Positions 23,323-36,261 of a DNA stretch of 64,000 nucleotides are shown here, in pieces. Below the pieces are notes generated by a model, which worked only from the letters and a program-made list of their open reading frames with translations, ran no database searches and had not been told where the DNA came from. A program made the position numbers and the translations under genes. The stretch spans positions 13,585,501 through 13,649,500 of the forward strand of contig NC_060059.1 in NCBI RefSeq assembly GCF_020283565.1. Reading direction: 5' to 3'. Position 1 is the stretch's first letter. Each line of letters begins with the position of its first letter. This DNA comes from Trifolium pratense (lineage: Eukaryota; Streptophyta; Magnoliopsida; Fabales; Fabaceae).

Positions 23323-23810
23323 ACAAAGAAATGAGAGGACCCTTTGAAACTTGGTTATACGTGCCAATACTATAGAATAAAGTTGAGCAAAACGACAGAA
23401 GATTGAGTCAAAGAATGTTTTATTGCCTTCATGAATTATGGTAATCACAGTACCATATGTAGTTATCATATGTACTTCGGAGGTGATCAAGCTGGCAATA
23501 ATATGGGCTTTTGAATAATATGGGCTTTTGAAAACACTTTTTAGGAGAGAATCAATTATTTTAATTACTATTACTATGCATTAACATTATAAGAAAGTTT
23601 TAGATTTCATTTTCAATTAATATCTCATCGACATCATGTATTATACAAATGTTTTATAAAGTAATATTACAATATATATAGTGGTATACTTTATATTGTC
23701 GGTATAGAGTTGTTAAACTTATAATCAGTTGGCACAAAATTTTATTATTAAACAAATATTAACAAAACTAGCTAGCAGAAAATAAATTAGCACCAAACAT
23801 TACTCATAAA

Positions 23811-23884
23811 TATTGTTTTCATTTTGCGTCAAAAAAAAGTATTGTTTTCATTTTCTGTCAAAAACAATATATTGTTTTCATTTT
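23811..23884 (+). mobile_element. Two consecutive A-tract micro-insertions
   Basis: TATTGTTTTCATTTT occurs three times (23811-23825, 23840-23854, 23870-23884), separated by GCGTCAAAAAAAAG and CTGTCAAAAACAATA. Each spacer is GTC followed by an A-rich run. Confidence 0.55.
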
Positions 23885-24041
23885 GATTATTACTCATAAT
23901 ACTTTTGGATTTTATTAACCAAAGAAATATGACATCAACACCAAGTTAGAATCTCCAAGGAGTGACGAAAATTCTTGTTATACAATTGTTCCAAGCATCA
24001 ATTCTTTTTCTCAGATTCATCGATATTGAATCAATAACGTA

Positions 24042-24046
<5 letters not shown>

Positions 24047-24117
<71 letters not shown>
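24047..24117. repeat. (TA)n microsatellite
   Basis: About 35 TA units. It creates spurious Tyr-Ile frames on the minus strand. Confidence 0.95.
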
Positions 24118-24119
<2 letters not shown>

Positions 24120-24494
24120 CACTTTTGGAAGACTTTGTGTTATATCATGGATTCTCAGGATCTCGATTTTTTCATATAAGTATCTCTCCATAATGGCCAT
24201 GAAAGTTTGTTCCTGGAGTTGCAACATAGGGGTTCGCTGATCTTATTATTACATAATCCATTTGAATGGCTAGAACTTGACCCGAAATTTTAGTTTTAGG
24301 TATATATTTTCACAAATAAGTTGTCCAAGACTAATTATTGTAAACATTTTTTCATAATAATAATTCTGGAGAAAATACCTACTCAAATGGAATGGATTAA
24401 AAGATCATGTTTAAAACCTTATCATTTTCATCCATAAAATAATATTTAATTACTTGAAAAATTTTCCTTAATTTGTCAAGTTGCAAATTTTTAT

Positions 24495-24672
24495 GGGTCT
24501 TGTTAACATGTGCCCTAAGGGCACATGTTAAGATATACCAAAATAGAAATTCAACATTTAATGATACAAGAAATTTAAAGCTTCAAAAGTCAAAATACAC
24601 AAATTAGCATTTAATAATTTCTATTTTTACTTCCTTAACATGTGCCTTAAGGGCACAAGTTAACATTCTCCA
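24495..24672. mobile_element. Mutator-type MITE 1
   Basis: The inverted termini GGGTCTTGTTAACATGTGCC and GGCACAAGTTAACATTCTCC are flanked by an exact 9-bp duplication AATTTTTAT (24486-24494 and 24673-24681). Each terminus is itself palindromic (TTAACATGTGCCC TAA GGGCACATGTTAA). It is 178 bp and non-coding. Confidence 0.8.
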
Positions 24673-24686
24673 ATTTTTATTTAATG

Positions 24687-24870
24687 GGTCATGCTAAACA
24701 GTGCCCCTGGGGCGCTTGTTAAGCATGCCAAAAAACGAAATAAAAAATAAAATTAATATTAAAAAGATAATTTTTGATACTTTTGAGGTATTGAATACAC
24801 GCATTTCGATGCAGAATTTCTATTTTAAAATGCTTAACCAGTGCCCCAAGGACACTCTTTAGCATTTTCC
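24687..24870. mobile_element. Mutator-type MITE 2, abutting MITE 1
   Basis: The termini GGGTCATGCTAAACAGTGCC and the inverted ACTCTTTAGCATTTTCC are flanked by the 9-bp duplication TTATTTAAT (24678-24686 and 24871-24879). Its left duplication overlaps the right duplication of MITE 1, so one element landed in or next to the target scar of the other. Confidence 0.8.
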
Positions 24871-24879
24871 TTATTTAAT

Positions 24880-27800
24880 TATTGAGATCTTATTATAAGT
24901 TTTGAAATGGTAAAGTAAATCCAAATTTGCAAATTGAAGGGCTATTCCTAAACGGCCTAACAAATTCTTATTATTAATTGGAATTCTAGGATCTTTTTTA
25001 ATCCGATTGTGATAGTGACAAAATTATCCAAGACCGGGATTCCTTATTTCTATTCAACAACATACGAATAGTTCGACAATTTTGGCTAATTGATCGTTGA
25101 ATTTTTGCCTTGGAATGAATAGAAAGAAAGAAGAAAAAAAAAAGGACATGATTAATATTTATCCGATCCAATTCATTATCTGCGATCAATCCTAAACCAG
25201 ATGGATCATTTCTTTTTTGGATATATGAAGTATTCTATTTCACTAAGTCAGTCAATTCTTAGAAAATACTCGATGAAACCATTTGTACTTACTTCAACAA
25301 AGGAAGCGGGGGCCTCTTCAATAGAAGAACTTTTTTTTGCTGTGATCTCAATTCATGACTAAACAAGTCCGAATTAATTGAGTCCCTGTGTTGGAAATTC
25401 CTCGAATGGATTTTCTCTTTCCATAAAGAATATAATTCTCTTTCCTAAAATAGATCTTGGGGAAAAAGTTTTACAAAATGGATACTATCTGCGATATTCC
25501 ATATAAAATTACAGGTCGAACCAAAACAAAATATTTTTTCTTGGTAGTTGTGATCCATTGGACATAGATCCAATTGTTAATTTTGTTTGTTCCTTCCATT
25601 TTTTCTACCGTTGGTATCAAGATGACATTGTCTCGTGATATCTTATCCCCCTCTCCGGAAAAATGGATATTTCTAGAAAATATTTTTAATTCAATTTTTT
25701 TTTCTTTTCTAATTGGAGCAATCTGCCTACTTGATTTTTTTATATTGAAAGTGATTGGTGTTCTTATTCCAACGAGACTATATGCACTTCTTCGAGAATA
25801 AAAAAAATTGTTCTACTTTTATTTTTTGGTATTGTGGCTTTAATTCTTTGATTCCTCGATACTCAATGAAAACTTCTTTTTGAAAAATGGAATGAATTCC
25901 TATAGTTCTATATTTAGTAATTCGCAAAACTGTCTTTTTTTTTTTTTTTTTTGATAATCGCAAAACTGTCTTCTGATTCAAATTCAAATAATAATTACTA
26001 TAATTTAATTTTTTTTAAAAAAAGCATGGCTAACAAAAATACACTTATAAGTTATGAGTTTTGGAGTTTCGAAAAAGAGTTTAAAACAACAATAGGGCCT
26101 TCAATTACCTGACTCATCGACACCCAACACGATATCCAAATAAATTTTGCCGATTCCATCAAAAAGTAAGGTAAATATCCAATTCGTAAAAAGAACAAAA
26201 TAAACCAGAGTTTTTACTAAGATAAAAACTTTACAGAAATCAAACTAAATAAAACTAAACAACAATAACATTTAATACATCTCTGATTCTTTTTTTTCCA
26301 CTAACTTCAATCTTAGTTACAACCCAACGCACCATATCAATCATAAATAATTGTGGCAACGTGGAGCAGCGTTTCGGCATGTTGTTTAAGGAGTCTCTTA
26401 TTCAGACCCATTTTATCTGAAACTATACAAAATAACAAAGAATAATTAATTAATATATATATATATATATATAAGAAAATTTAATCATGAAGCATTAATT
26501 TCCCTAACACTATTTTGTAAAGGGTCAAACTCAGGTACACTCATTAAGGAAGTTAAGAAAAATAATTAAAAAAAAGAAGTTATTTTCAGATTTAAACAAG
26601 CATTGTTTATATTTTAAAAAAATAAAATGCATAAATTATAAGAATTATTTATCATATTTTGTTCTTTAATTAGTGCCTCGACGATACTAGTTAGTATTGT
26701 CTTTTTTGTAAAAGTAAGAACAAAATGAATATTATTTATGGATGGGGAAGTTTACTTACATGCATGAGGTTTAGAAGCTTCAACAATGTTCCTTGATAAT
26801 GACATGGATAACAAACTCAACATACAAAGGAAGAGAACTACCCAAATAAGAGACAATTTATTTGAAGCCATAACTCTTGCTAGCGTATTTCACAATGAAC
26901 TCAAAACAATGCTAATTTATATGATCCAAAGTCGGTGGTTGCTTTTGTTTCGAGCATTGTTTAGTTTAATTTAATAATTTGGTACTTGTTTTTTATGTTG
27001 ACAATTTGATACTTGTTTTTTAATTACATGCAAACGCGTATAACAAAGTCAATGCGCTGTTAAAAAAAAAAAAAAATTAATGCATGGTGGTAGTATTTTT
27101 AGTTTGGTTGGGTATGTGTAGGTAAAAATGTAATATCATACTATGTTTTTATATTAATTTATTTTAAAATAAATAAAAATTTGAAATGAATTTGCATATA
27201 AAGTATCCCGTATCTAACAAAATTTCAAGGAACTTAAAGAATAATTTATCTTTTTAAAAGGGATAAAAGATAAATTTGTCACTAGTGTGACTCCTTATTT
27301 TCCATGCAGTTTTATTTGTCCGTTTGTTTTCTTGTCTTAGCGAGATAGTTGAGTTTTAGTAGAGTGTACTTCTGATACCTTTTTTTTTTCTTGAACTTTG
27401 TCTTGTACTTTTTTATTTTTATATTCGTTCCTTTTTAAGTTTCGTTTGACTGCAGATTTAGTGTTTCTTCTTACCTCTCATTTGGTATTTTTAAGGGTAC
27501 GATTTATCAATTATATTATCTGTTAATTACTCTTATCTTTTCAATAAAACGATATATATATATATAGAGGAGGGATCTGTTGACTCCAGGAGTAAGTCTA
27601 TATTGACTTAAAATGGGGATATAATAAGAAGAAAATGTGCAAAATGAAGGTTAAAATATTTATCATAAAAAAAAATTAACATACATGTTTAAATGAATTT
27701 TTGGTACGGATATTTTAAAAAAATGAAGGTTAATTTTGGTCTTTTATTTTTTGAAAAAGTCAAATGAATGTATTAAAAATAGTTATGCACAAGAATATGT

Positions 27801-28632
27801 CAAAAGTAAAATAAAATCTAAAATCTTTTTTCCGTAGTCTTCAACCACAGCTAAATAAGAGTTTTGACTTTATCAAACAAAAATCAATCGATACTCCTCT
27901 AAGAGAAGACCATGGTATTTCTTTCCTTCCAAATTTTAGGTCACATGGAATAAATTTTACTCATTAAATTTACTATTAATTCATTTTTCAAAATTAAAAT
28001 AAACAACCTCAGTTCATACATAGATTAACCAAATGTTCAACGAATTTAAGTAGTAACTAACTCACTTACTAGTTAACTTTTTTCTCTTGGTGTTGATGTA
28101 GCCTTTTTTTTTTAAATCCCAGAATAACCTTAATAGTTTTTTTTATTCTTTAATAATTTCCAAAGCCAACTTCCATATTTCTTCAACAAAATTTATTAAA
28201 AAGAGATATATAAAAAATCTAGAATATAAACTTTCACACAACTTAGCATAGTAAAAAAAAATTGGATTACACAGACGGACACGGTGGTCACTAGTTATAA
28301 ATAAAAAAAATACATAGAAGGTAGAAAATTTGGAGTAAACTGCATTCTTATTTATAAACTCATTTATAAACTAATAATCTAATCTAGGCTAAGATTGGAG
28401 TAAATGAAGTAACAAATGCATTCTTATTCTCGATTGAAAATTTGAAGAGCTAGGCTAAGATTGGTAGCAGTTGCACACCAGCCGTTTTCAATTACTTCCA
28501 AGTTCCAACTGCATAGTTTAAGTTTTTTTTTTAAAAAGAAATACATTAGGATTGTGAAAATAAGTCCAAATATTTTGGTATTGGAATGGAAAGTATAAAA
28601 AGCACAAGAAAAATATTGCATACATTTCAAGT
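24880..28632. other. Long intergenic stretch
   Basis: No gene is supported in this 3.7-kb stretch. The part at about 24950-25930 differs in texture and could be an organelle-derived insert (see findings). Another micro-insertion is at 25922-25972. A short (TA)n run is near 26455, and the rest is AT-rich. The final bases before 28633 are the 3' UTR side of the minus-strand aminotransferase-like gene. Confidence 0.4.
25922..25972 (-). mobile_element. A-tract micro-insertion with 15-bp duplication
   Basis: TCGCAAAACTGTCTT is exact at 25922-25936 and 25958-25972. Between them are about 16 T and GATAA, that is TTATC plus an A-tract on the minus strand. Confidence 0.55.
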
Positions 28633-31600
28633 CTAGAGGTAGTTCTCTATTGGCACGCCGGAGTCTTCAGTCAACTTCTTATAAACAGCTTGCAGTTTTC
28701 TAGTTATTGGCCCTACTTTTCCATTACCAATTGTGCGTCCGTCAACCTTCACAACCTGGAGGTTGCAAAACAAAATTTTTGCGCATCAATATGAGAAAAT
28801 TACTATCTACTAAATGGTTGCAAGAAGCTAGCCAAGTTAATTGAACATCAAATTTCTGTGTTATTGTGTTAATAACAAGTGTAAGAATTGGCAGGGTATT
28901 ATAAGGCACTTACTGGACTTAGTTCTCCCATTGTTCCTGTTGTCCATACCTGCAAGGCAAGCTTTCTAGTTATAACTTGACATAAATTTGAATATTCAAA
29001 CCAATGTAGAGAATATAAGGCTATTCATTGCAAATAGAAGACATTAACATCATGTAATGAAAATAAAACTACTGAATCCCATATCAAAGTGAACTTAAAA
29101 GTTTGCTACCATTCCTATAGATAGAATATAAAAATCAGAAACCAGTTAGTTAGGTCAAACTGATAGGAGTAAGTTATTAATATATTGCTATGTTTTAATG
29201 AACTAACTTCAATTCCACAATAATCGCAATCTTGTGTTGTGATCTCACACTGTGGTTCAAAAAGCTCTAGAAATATACATTTGGCTATATATTCCTCATT
29301 TCCATAAGTCAGCAACAAATACTTAATAAATGCAAAATAAACAGTCTTTCTTTTTATTTTAAAATTAACAAATTTACGGTAAAAGTATATATTATTATTG
29401 GTGAACCTCGTCTGCGGTATGCACTTCGGACAGGCTGATTCTCCGCTCTTCCAAAATAAACTGCTCCTTCACGACAAGATCCATAACCTTAAATTGTGAA
29501 ACAACTTAGTTCCGTAAGTACCAAAATATAATACTAATTTTTAGAAAAGAAAAATGCACTAATAACAAATCTCATTTACAGAAAAGGAATTTGACACCTT
29601 CTGAATGAAAGTATAAAGTTAAATTTTCATATTTTCTACTCATTTTCCTTCAAAAGTTTGTTTTATCCACCAAAATGGTGCATTTTTGTTCACCTGCACC
29701 TTTGCTACTAACGGTAATATTTTTTGTAACTAACTATTTTTTGAAATGAAATAAAATAGTGATACCAAAAGAAAATATTGATCTTATTTGGTCTTAACTC
29801 AATATTTATCATATGGAATATAATTTGGTATAAAAACAAAGTGAGTCTACACAACTTACAGTGGCTCGAGTAATTCCAGGAAGACAGTAATCAGCGTGTG
29901 GTGTCAAAACACGGCCTTTCTTAACTATGAACTACATAAAATCAGCAATATATTAGTTGAAATGTACATGCAGTCTACCAATGTCAGTTGCTAGCAAAAT
30001 CACGTGCAAAAAAAAAAACACAAGGAAAATCTTGTAATCTTTCTCAATTCTCAAGTGACAATATTTAACAAGATTTTATTACTGTTTTGTAATCTTTGTC
30101 AAGGAGATGATTTTGCATAAGATATGCATTAAATTGACTGAGTATGTAATAAATATAAAATGTCAATGTTGTGTAAATCAAGAGCCTAGGAGTTTTTTTT
30201 GAACAATCAAGAGTCTAGGAGTTAAACTCCAAGAAGCCCTGCTTCTAGTATATCATCAGCAAAATAGAGGATAAAGACCTCTATAACAGTTGAGTCAAAG
30301 AGCAAGACATACAATGTTTGTAGCGTTGGTTTCAGATACAAAACCATCTTTGTCAAGCATGATTGCATCGTCGGCGTTTGCATTATTCCCTTCAACCTGC
30401 ACAAGACCAAATAACGACAATTGTTTGATAAGCTGTATGAAATATTATTCAGAAAGACAGGATATTAACATGAAAAGATGTTAAAACAATGGTTTCTCCA
30501 TAGTTTTACTCATTAAATTTTCATGTACTACAATTCCTTCATTAGTAAATAAATCATTAATGCATGTTTCTGCACATAAAGTAAATCATAAAGCTCCTCC
30601 CAGATCAACAGCAAATCTGTTGGTTAGGTAAACAAATTACACATTTTAATATTAATTATTGCTCACAATATATATATTATGTGTGTGTGGATATTGATCT
30701 AAGAATTCACCTATCCAAATTCATGATTAGCTCAAAACAACAACCTTGTTCTTATGTAGACAATCTACTACCAATAGTACTGATCATAACTTATTCCATT
30801 TTGCATTAATATATGTAAAAATTTATGAGGTGAATAGAAAATTACCTTCGCAAGTATGTTATTCAAAAGATTGTTGTGATGTATCTTTGAATCCAAATTC
30901 TGGTAAAACAAACAGATAAATAGGAGAATAAACAGTCAACTAGACAGACCAGAAAAGAGTGTCAACCAAACACGAACTTTACTGGTTTTGAATTACTGAT
31001 TAAAAGCTATATCCCAAACCATCCTTCAATTTCAGTTACCATATTGAAGAAAATCAGAGTTTCATACTCGAAAGCAAGAAAATCATGACAACAATTCGAG
31101 CATAGATTATAGAAATAACAATTTCCTCCTTTAAATTAACAATTATACAAACAAGAAACTTACATTTGGTGAGTTACGGCGGGTGGTGGCAGTTACAAGA
31201 ACTATACCCTGCTCATTATCATAAACAGGGGGCTTCCATTCAGCAAGTACTACATAATTCATTAAGGACCAATTTCAGTATAACATTGCTTGTCCAGTTG
31301 AAAAGCATATTGTGGATAGAACAGATTTTTTAGATCAATCCCAAAAATTGCTAAATAATGCGAACATTGACATTCATATATTATGTATAGAACATAAATT
31401 ATTTTGGTACAAGTATCATTGTTATTCAATGAAGGATAGGTTGTTACCAATTAATGTGCATCCATACAGATTAAATGCCGGGCTCATCCCAGAAGTAACC
31501 TAGAAAAGAAGTTAACAGAACTGGTAAGTGGTGGGTTTTCCAACTGAATTAGATATGAGTGATGGTGTCATAACTTCAGTTGCAAATGGTAAAAAATATA

Positions 31601-34600
31601 GTGAGCTGAGCACTGATGAAACAATAGGCTACCATGCAGCATATTGCATAATTCTCATTAAATAGGTTTGTTATTCCCCCTTTATATTTATATCATTATT
31701 AAGATTTCAGGTCAATATAATAAATGAACACTATGAATAAAAATCTGTTTAGGAGGTCTTTGGTGAGGATATAACCTCTACCATTACTATATAATGTTGG
31801 CCATTTCCATGTCAAATGAAGGACCCAATAGAATCTTAGAATTATTTTTTTTATTTTTTTTTTGAAACAAGAATCTTAGAATTATTAACAATCATAGAAT
31901 TTACATAATTGAAACAAAGACTTGAGAGAATAAAACCTTCTTTCCTCGTGTTAGAGAAAGTCGGATGTGGGCATTGTCAAACATCCCATTCCTAACTAGG
32001 GTTTTGAAAATAGCTTCCTTAATCTGCAATATATGTTACAACCACATCCATCACTACGGATTATGAAGAAGTAAACAAGAGTAAAGACAAGCACTTGGTT
32101 TTTCAGTAAGATCCAGAAACATCAAACACAGAGCCCATCAGGATAAAAAATGAGGTAACACTCTGAGACTCGTGATGGATGAACATAAAGCATCTTCAGA
32201 CTCACCTCATCTCGAGATGGGATATTTTCAAAAGCCAGAGCTTTAGCTGAATCAGCCATCCTGGCAAGATATATAAAAATTAATTAAATTAATAAAGACA
32301 AGATGTTTTTACAAATAAATAATATTAGCAGCACAGAATGAATTACCAATCAATAAGGTTATTCAAATTGATAGGAAATGAAACCAAAATTCATAACTGA
32401 ATAAAAATAAATCTATGCCCGTTTAGTTAATCAGCTATACATCATATATAAAATGATAGCATCATACATCAACTTTCAATTTCTCAAGTTCGTAACACTA
32501 CATACCTGTCTAGATGTTCCTCAAGTTTAAATATCTTGCTTTTATACACTCTAAGACCCTCCCAAACTGAGTCGCCACCTTGGACAACTGAATCAAACAC
32601 CGAAACCTGATATATCACAGAATAAAAATTTAAAATCACGAGAATGCGTGCTCAATAACATAAATCACGTGTCTTATTCTATTTACAGGAAACCTTAAAA
32701 TGTTGTAAAATAAGTACCTTAGCACTCTCACGTGTCACAATCTCATCACCGACCCAAGCAAGCAATTTCTCATTTGCAGGAACTGGAAGGTTGGGAGAAG
32801 GTAAAGGAGAGCTCAAAAGGGATAACTTCTTCTTTACATGACGCCGAAGCATGTTGTAAAGAGGTAGACTTTGCTCCAACAAATTATAGAGAGAAAAGGG
32901 AAATGGCTGAAAAGGGAATAACACAGTATAAAATCAACCATGAATTCCTCCAGGCCCCAACCAAACAATAGGAAATGATATGGGATTTAATCTTTTACAT
33001 GGAAAGAAGGCATAGGGATAGCTATAAAAGAACAAATTTGTCTCCAATATTGATAAGATTAAGCTATACTAGTCATAGACAATGATGCAACCATTGAAAA
33101 AGATATTTGTTGTTAGTGCAAATGATATAATGACTTAGACTCCTTACAACATTGTTCTGATGGCAGACAAAACAACTGCATACCTGAGGATACTTCGTTT
33201 GTTCAGTAAAACAAGTAGATTTATGCACATTTTTATACCACCAAGGGGCCCACAAGCCATCTATTGGTTTTGGACCTGCTTCCCAACTGTCAAGTTTAAA
33301 AATGGAGATGTCACTTCTCATGTATGCATAAACAATATTGTATAATAGCAGTTTCGATATAAACTAAATTTGTAACATAAAGAATACATTGACAGAATTT
33401 AGCACCACAATGTCAGGACTTGCAAAATGAACACTCTGCATACCTGAGCATTGCAGGTTGAAAAGGAATCTCCAAATCATCACAGAGACCGCGTAAAGTA
33501 GTCTGCAAATTAACAAGATAAAAAATTGAAGCAAGATTAAAGCGGAATTCAGGTTTGCATATCTTAGAATTTTGGATTGGGCCTAACTCAACCCTACAAA
33601 ACCAGCGTGAGGATTGCCTCTATGCCCAGCACTATTGGGCTTGGTGTGTGGAGATAAATGATGGGTACCGATAGCGGAAACCTGATAGCAGGTGGTCCAA
33701 CAGATCTTGGAGGAGGCTTTGAAACACCAATTAAAATTTAATAGGGACAAAAAACTCACAAGTCCCTGGATCGGAACCAGGCTCTGACACCAAGTTAATT
33801 TAGATGGTTTGAATTGCTCGAGAGAAAATACTTTCAGCCTGTTATTATTTCCAAGACATGTTGAAACAATAAGGTGAACTGCTTTGGTAGAGTTTCATTA
33901 AATATTTTGGAGATCTTTAAAAAAAAATGTATTCTGATCTAGAATATGTTAGATGTTGTTTTGGGGACAAAAGTCTCCATGCTAACAGTACAACTCAGAG
34001 ATTTCATATTCATAGTCAAACAAGGGTCTAGAGAGCGACTAATAGCCAGTATAAATTACCATCTATTAGTATTACACCAATGTAGAGCAAAAGTGTAACA
34101 AATATTCTTGCCATCAACCCCCTCCCCACTAGTTTATATCAGAAATTTATCTTGGCATTTGCTTTTATAATCGATACAGTTCTGCATGTGTAGTGTTAGC
34201 AAATTTGGGGGGGTGGGGGGGCAGTGATGGTGGCTGTTTCAGGGGGGGTTGATAGTTCTTTTTTAAACTATAAAAAGACAACAGTTATTGCGATAGAATC
34301 ACAATTGTTTCCATTTTGCTCATTTATGGGTATCGAGTACGGACATTCTATTTCCACATCCAACTTCAATGAATTGGCTTGAAGTACCAGAGAGAAATTA
34401 CTCTCAATCTTGTTATTTATAACCAAGTAATTACAATCAAATCCTTTAATTATAGGGATGAAATCACCACACCTTACCTATAGAGATGTTTACATAACTC
34501 AAGACAAGCAAATACATATTTTGGCCAATTATTGAGTCCTCGTTGGGTTCATTTTCATCACATTCCAATGAAACACAACTTGACCTAGTTTTCATACTTG

Positions 34601-36212
34601 ATTAAAGTAATAGGAATCAAGCATGTTCAGAAAACTCAAATACCTCAGGATCTTTTTGAAGTTCTGCAGCATCAATCACAGGCGGTGGTTTTCCCAACTC
34701 GGAGAGTTCATTATATATTGAAACAAGCTCCGCCAAACCCAATTCAAAGAACGATGGGGGGACAACCTTGTCAAAGGATGGCTGGAGGACAGACAATCAA
34801 ATCATCAGCCATTGAAGTAGCATATGGGAAACAATAAACTGCACTGGCCTTCTAATTTAGTGATAAAAATCCCAGAAATAACTGAATGACATTTTGCTTT
34901 TTCTGATTCATAAATAAGAAATAAGAGTTACCAATATGTCAAGAGGATTTCTTATGAGAATGAAGTGCTTTCCTTTCTTCAGTAGATCCTCAGGCAAACC
35001 AAGCACTCTTTGTTTTGATATATGCTGGAGGCAACAAAGTAATGATAAGTGATCTAGTTATAGATATCACAAATCTAATAACTACCAACAAACATTTGAT
35101 TGGATTATTTCTCCAAAGACGTGTCTTTTAACAAAAAAATGCAATAAAGGAAATAATTGGTATATAAGAACCCTCAATTTAAGCAAAAAAAAAAGAGTAT
35201 CTAAAATTTAATTATTCATTGATTATTGTATATGTTGATGCAGCAGCTAACATTTGATTAAGTAAGGATGAGTTAACCAAGACATTGACCTCAAGTGGTT
35301 AATGAACTCCCCCTAGGATGAATTGTTCGGTAGAACCCGAGTTCGATTACTGGTGAGAACAATTCTTGGCCAGAGATTACTTACATTGCAGCCAAACTCT
35401 GGATTATCAGGCCCCATTCCTTGGAACCAGATGATTAAAAACCAAAAAAAAAAAGTATGGATGAGCAGAAGTAATGGGCTACTTTCCCCTCTCTCCTAAG
35501 ATCATCCAAATGGCACTCCCAATTTGGGCGCTTAAATGAATCTCTTTTGTAGACATCACTCATTATCCGAGCACCAGAATGTCAAAAACACTTGCAACCA
35601 TTTTACTTCTTTCCAAAAAAATACATAGATTAGAAATACAAATTATTTCCTGTACAGTATTTGCTAATGTTTAGATGCAATGCATAGCTTGAAGATTTGC
35701 ATGATTCAAATATGAAAAGTTTCATCTTGTTATTTGCAATTTACATTTGCAAGGCTTCACACAAGAGCTTTATAATTAAGAAGCTGGCAAACAACACACA
35801 GAAGTGGGCTACAAAGGTGAGAACAAAAGAGTGAAAAACAAGTGTAGTTCTCTATTAGCAACCGATCTTCATATCCAGTGATTTGCTTCTCAAATCCTAT
35901 ATTTTCAAACTGAAGAACAATCCCTTTGGTTGCAGGTTTGGAGTTTAGCTCACTAAGGTCAGTCCATTACCTACTTTTGTCTTTAATTTTATGTTTCTGT
36001 ATATTTACCTTTGTAGCACCAACACTTCTGATCAAAGATGTATTCCGGTTTTAGACATGTGTCAGCATCCAACATGATACCGACACATGTGATTACATCG
36101 AATTATGTCATTTTCTCAACCGTTCTCAATTTACATGTTTTCAATTTAAAAATTATTTTCCAAAAACGTTCTCACATTGTTCATTTGACATAACATTGCT
36201 TCATTGATTGTA

Positions 36213-36261
<49 letters not shown>

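Noticed and set aside
24045..24227. Tyr-Ile repeat protein frame (likewise 36204-36392)
   Set aside because: It is a translation of a (TA)n microsatellite.
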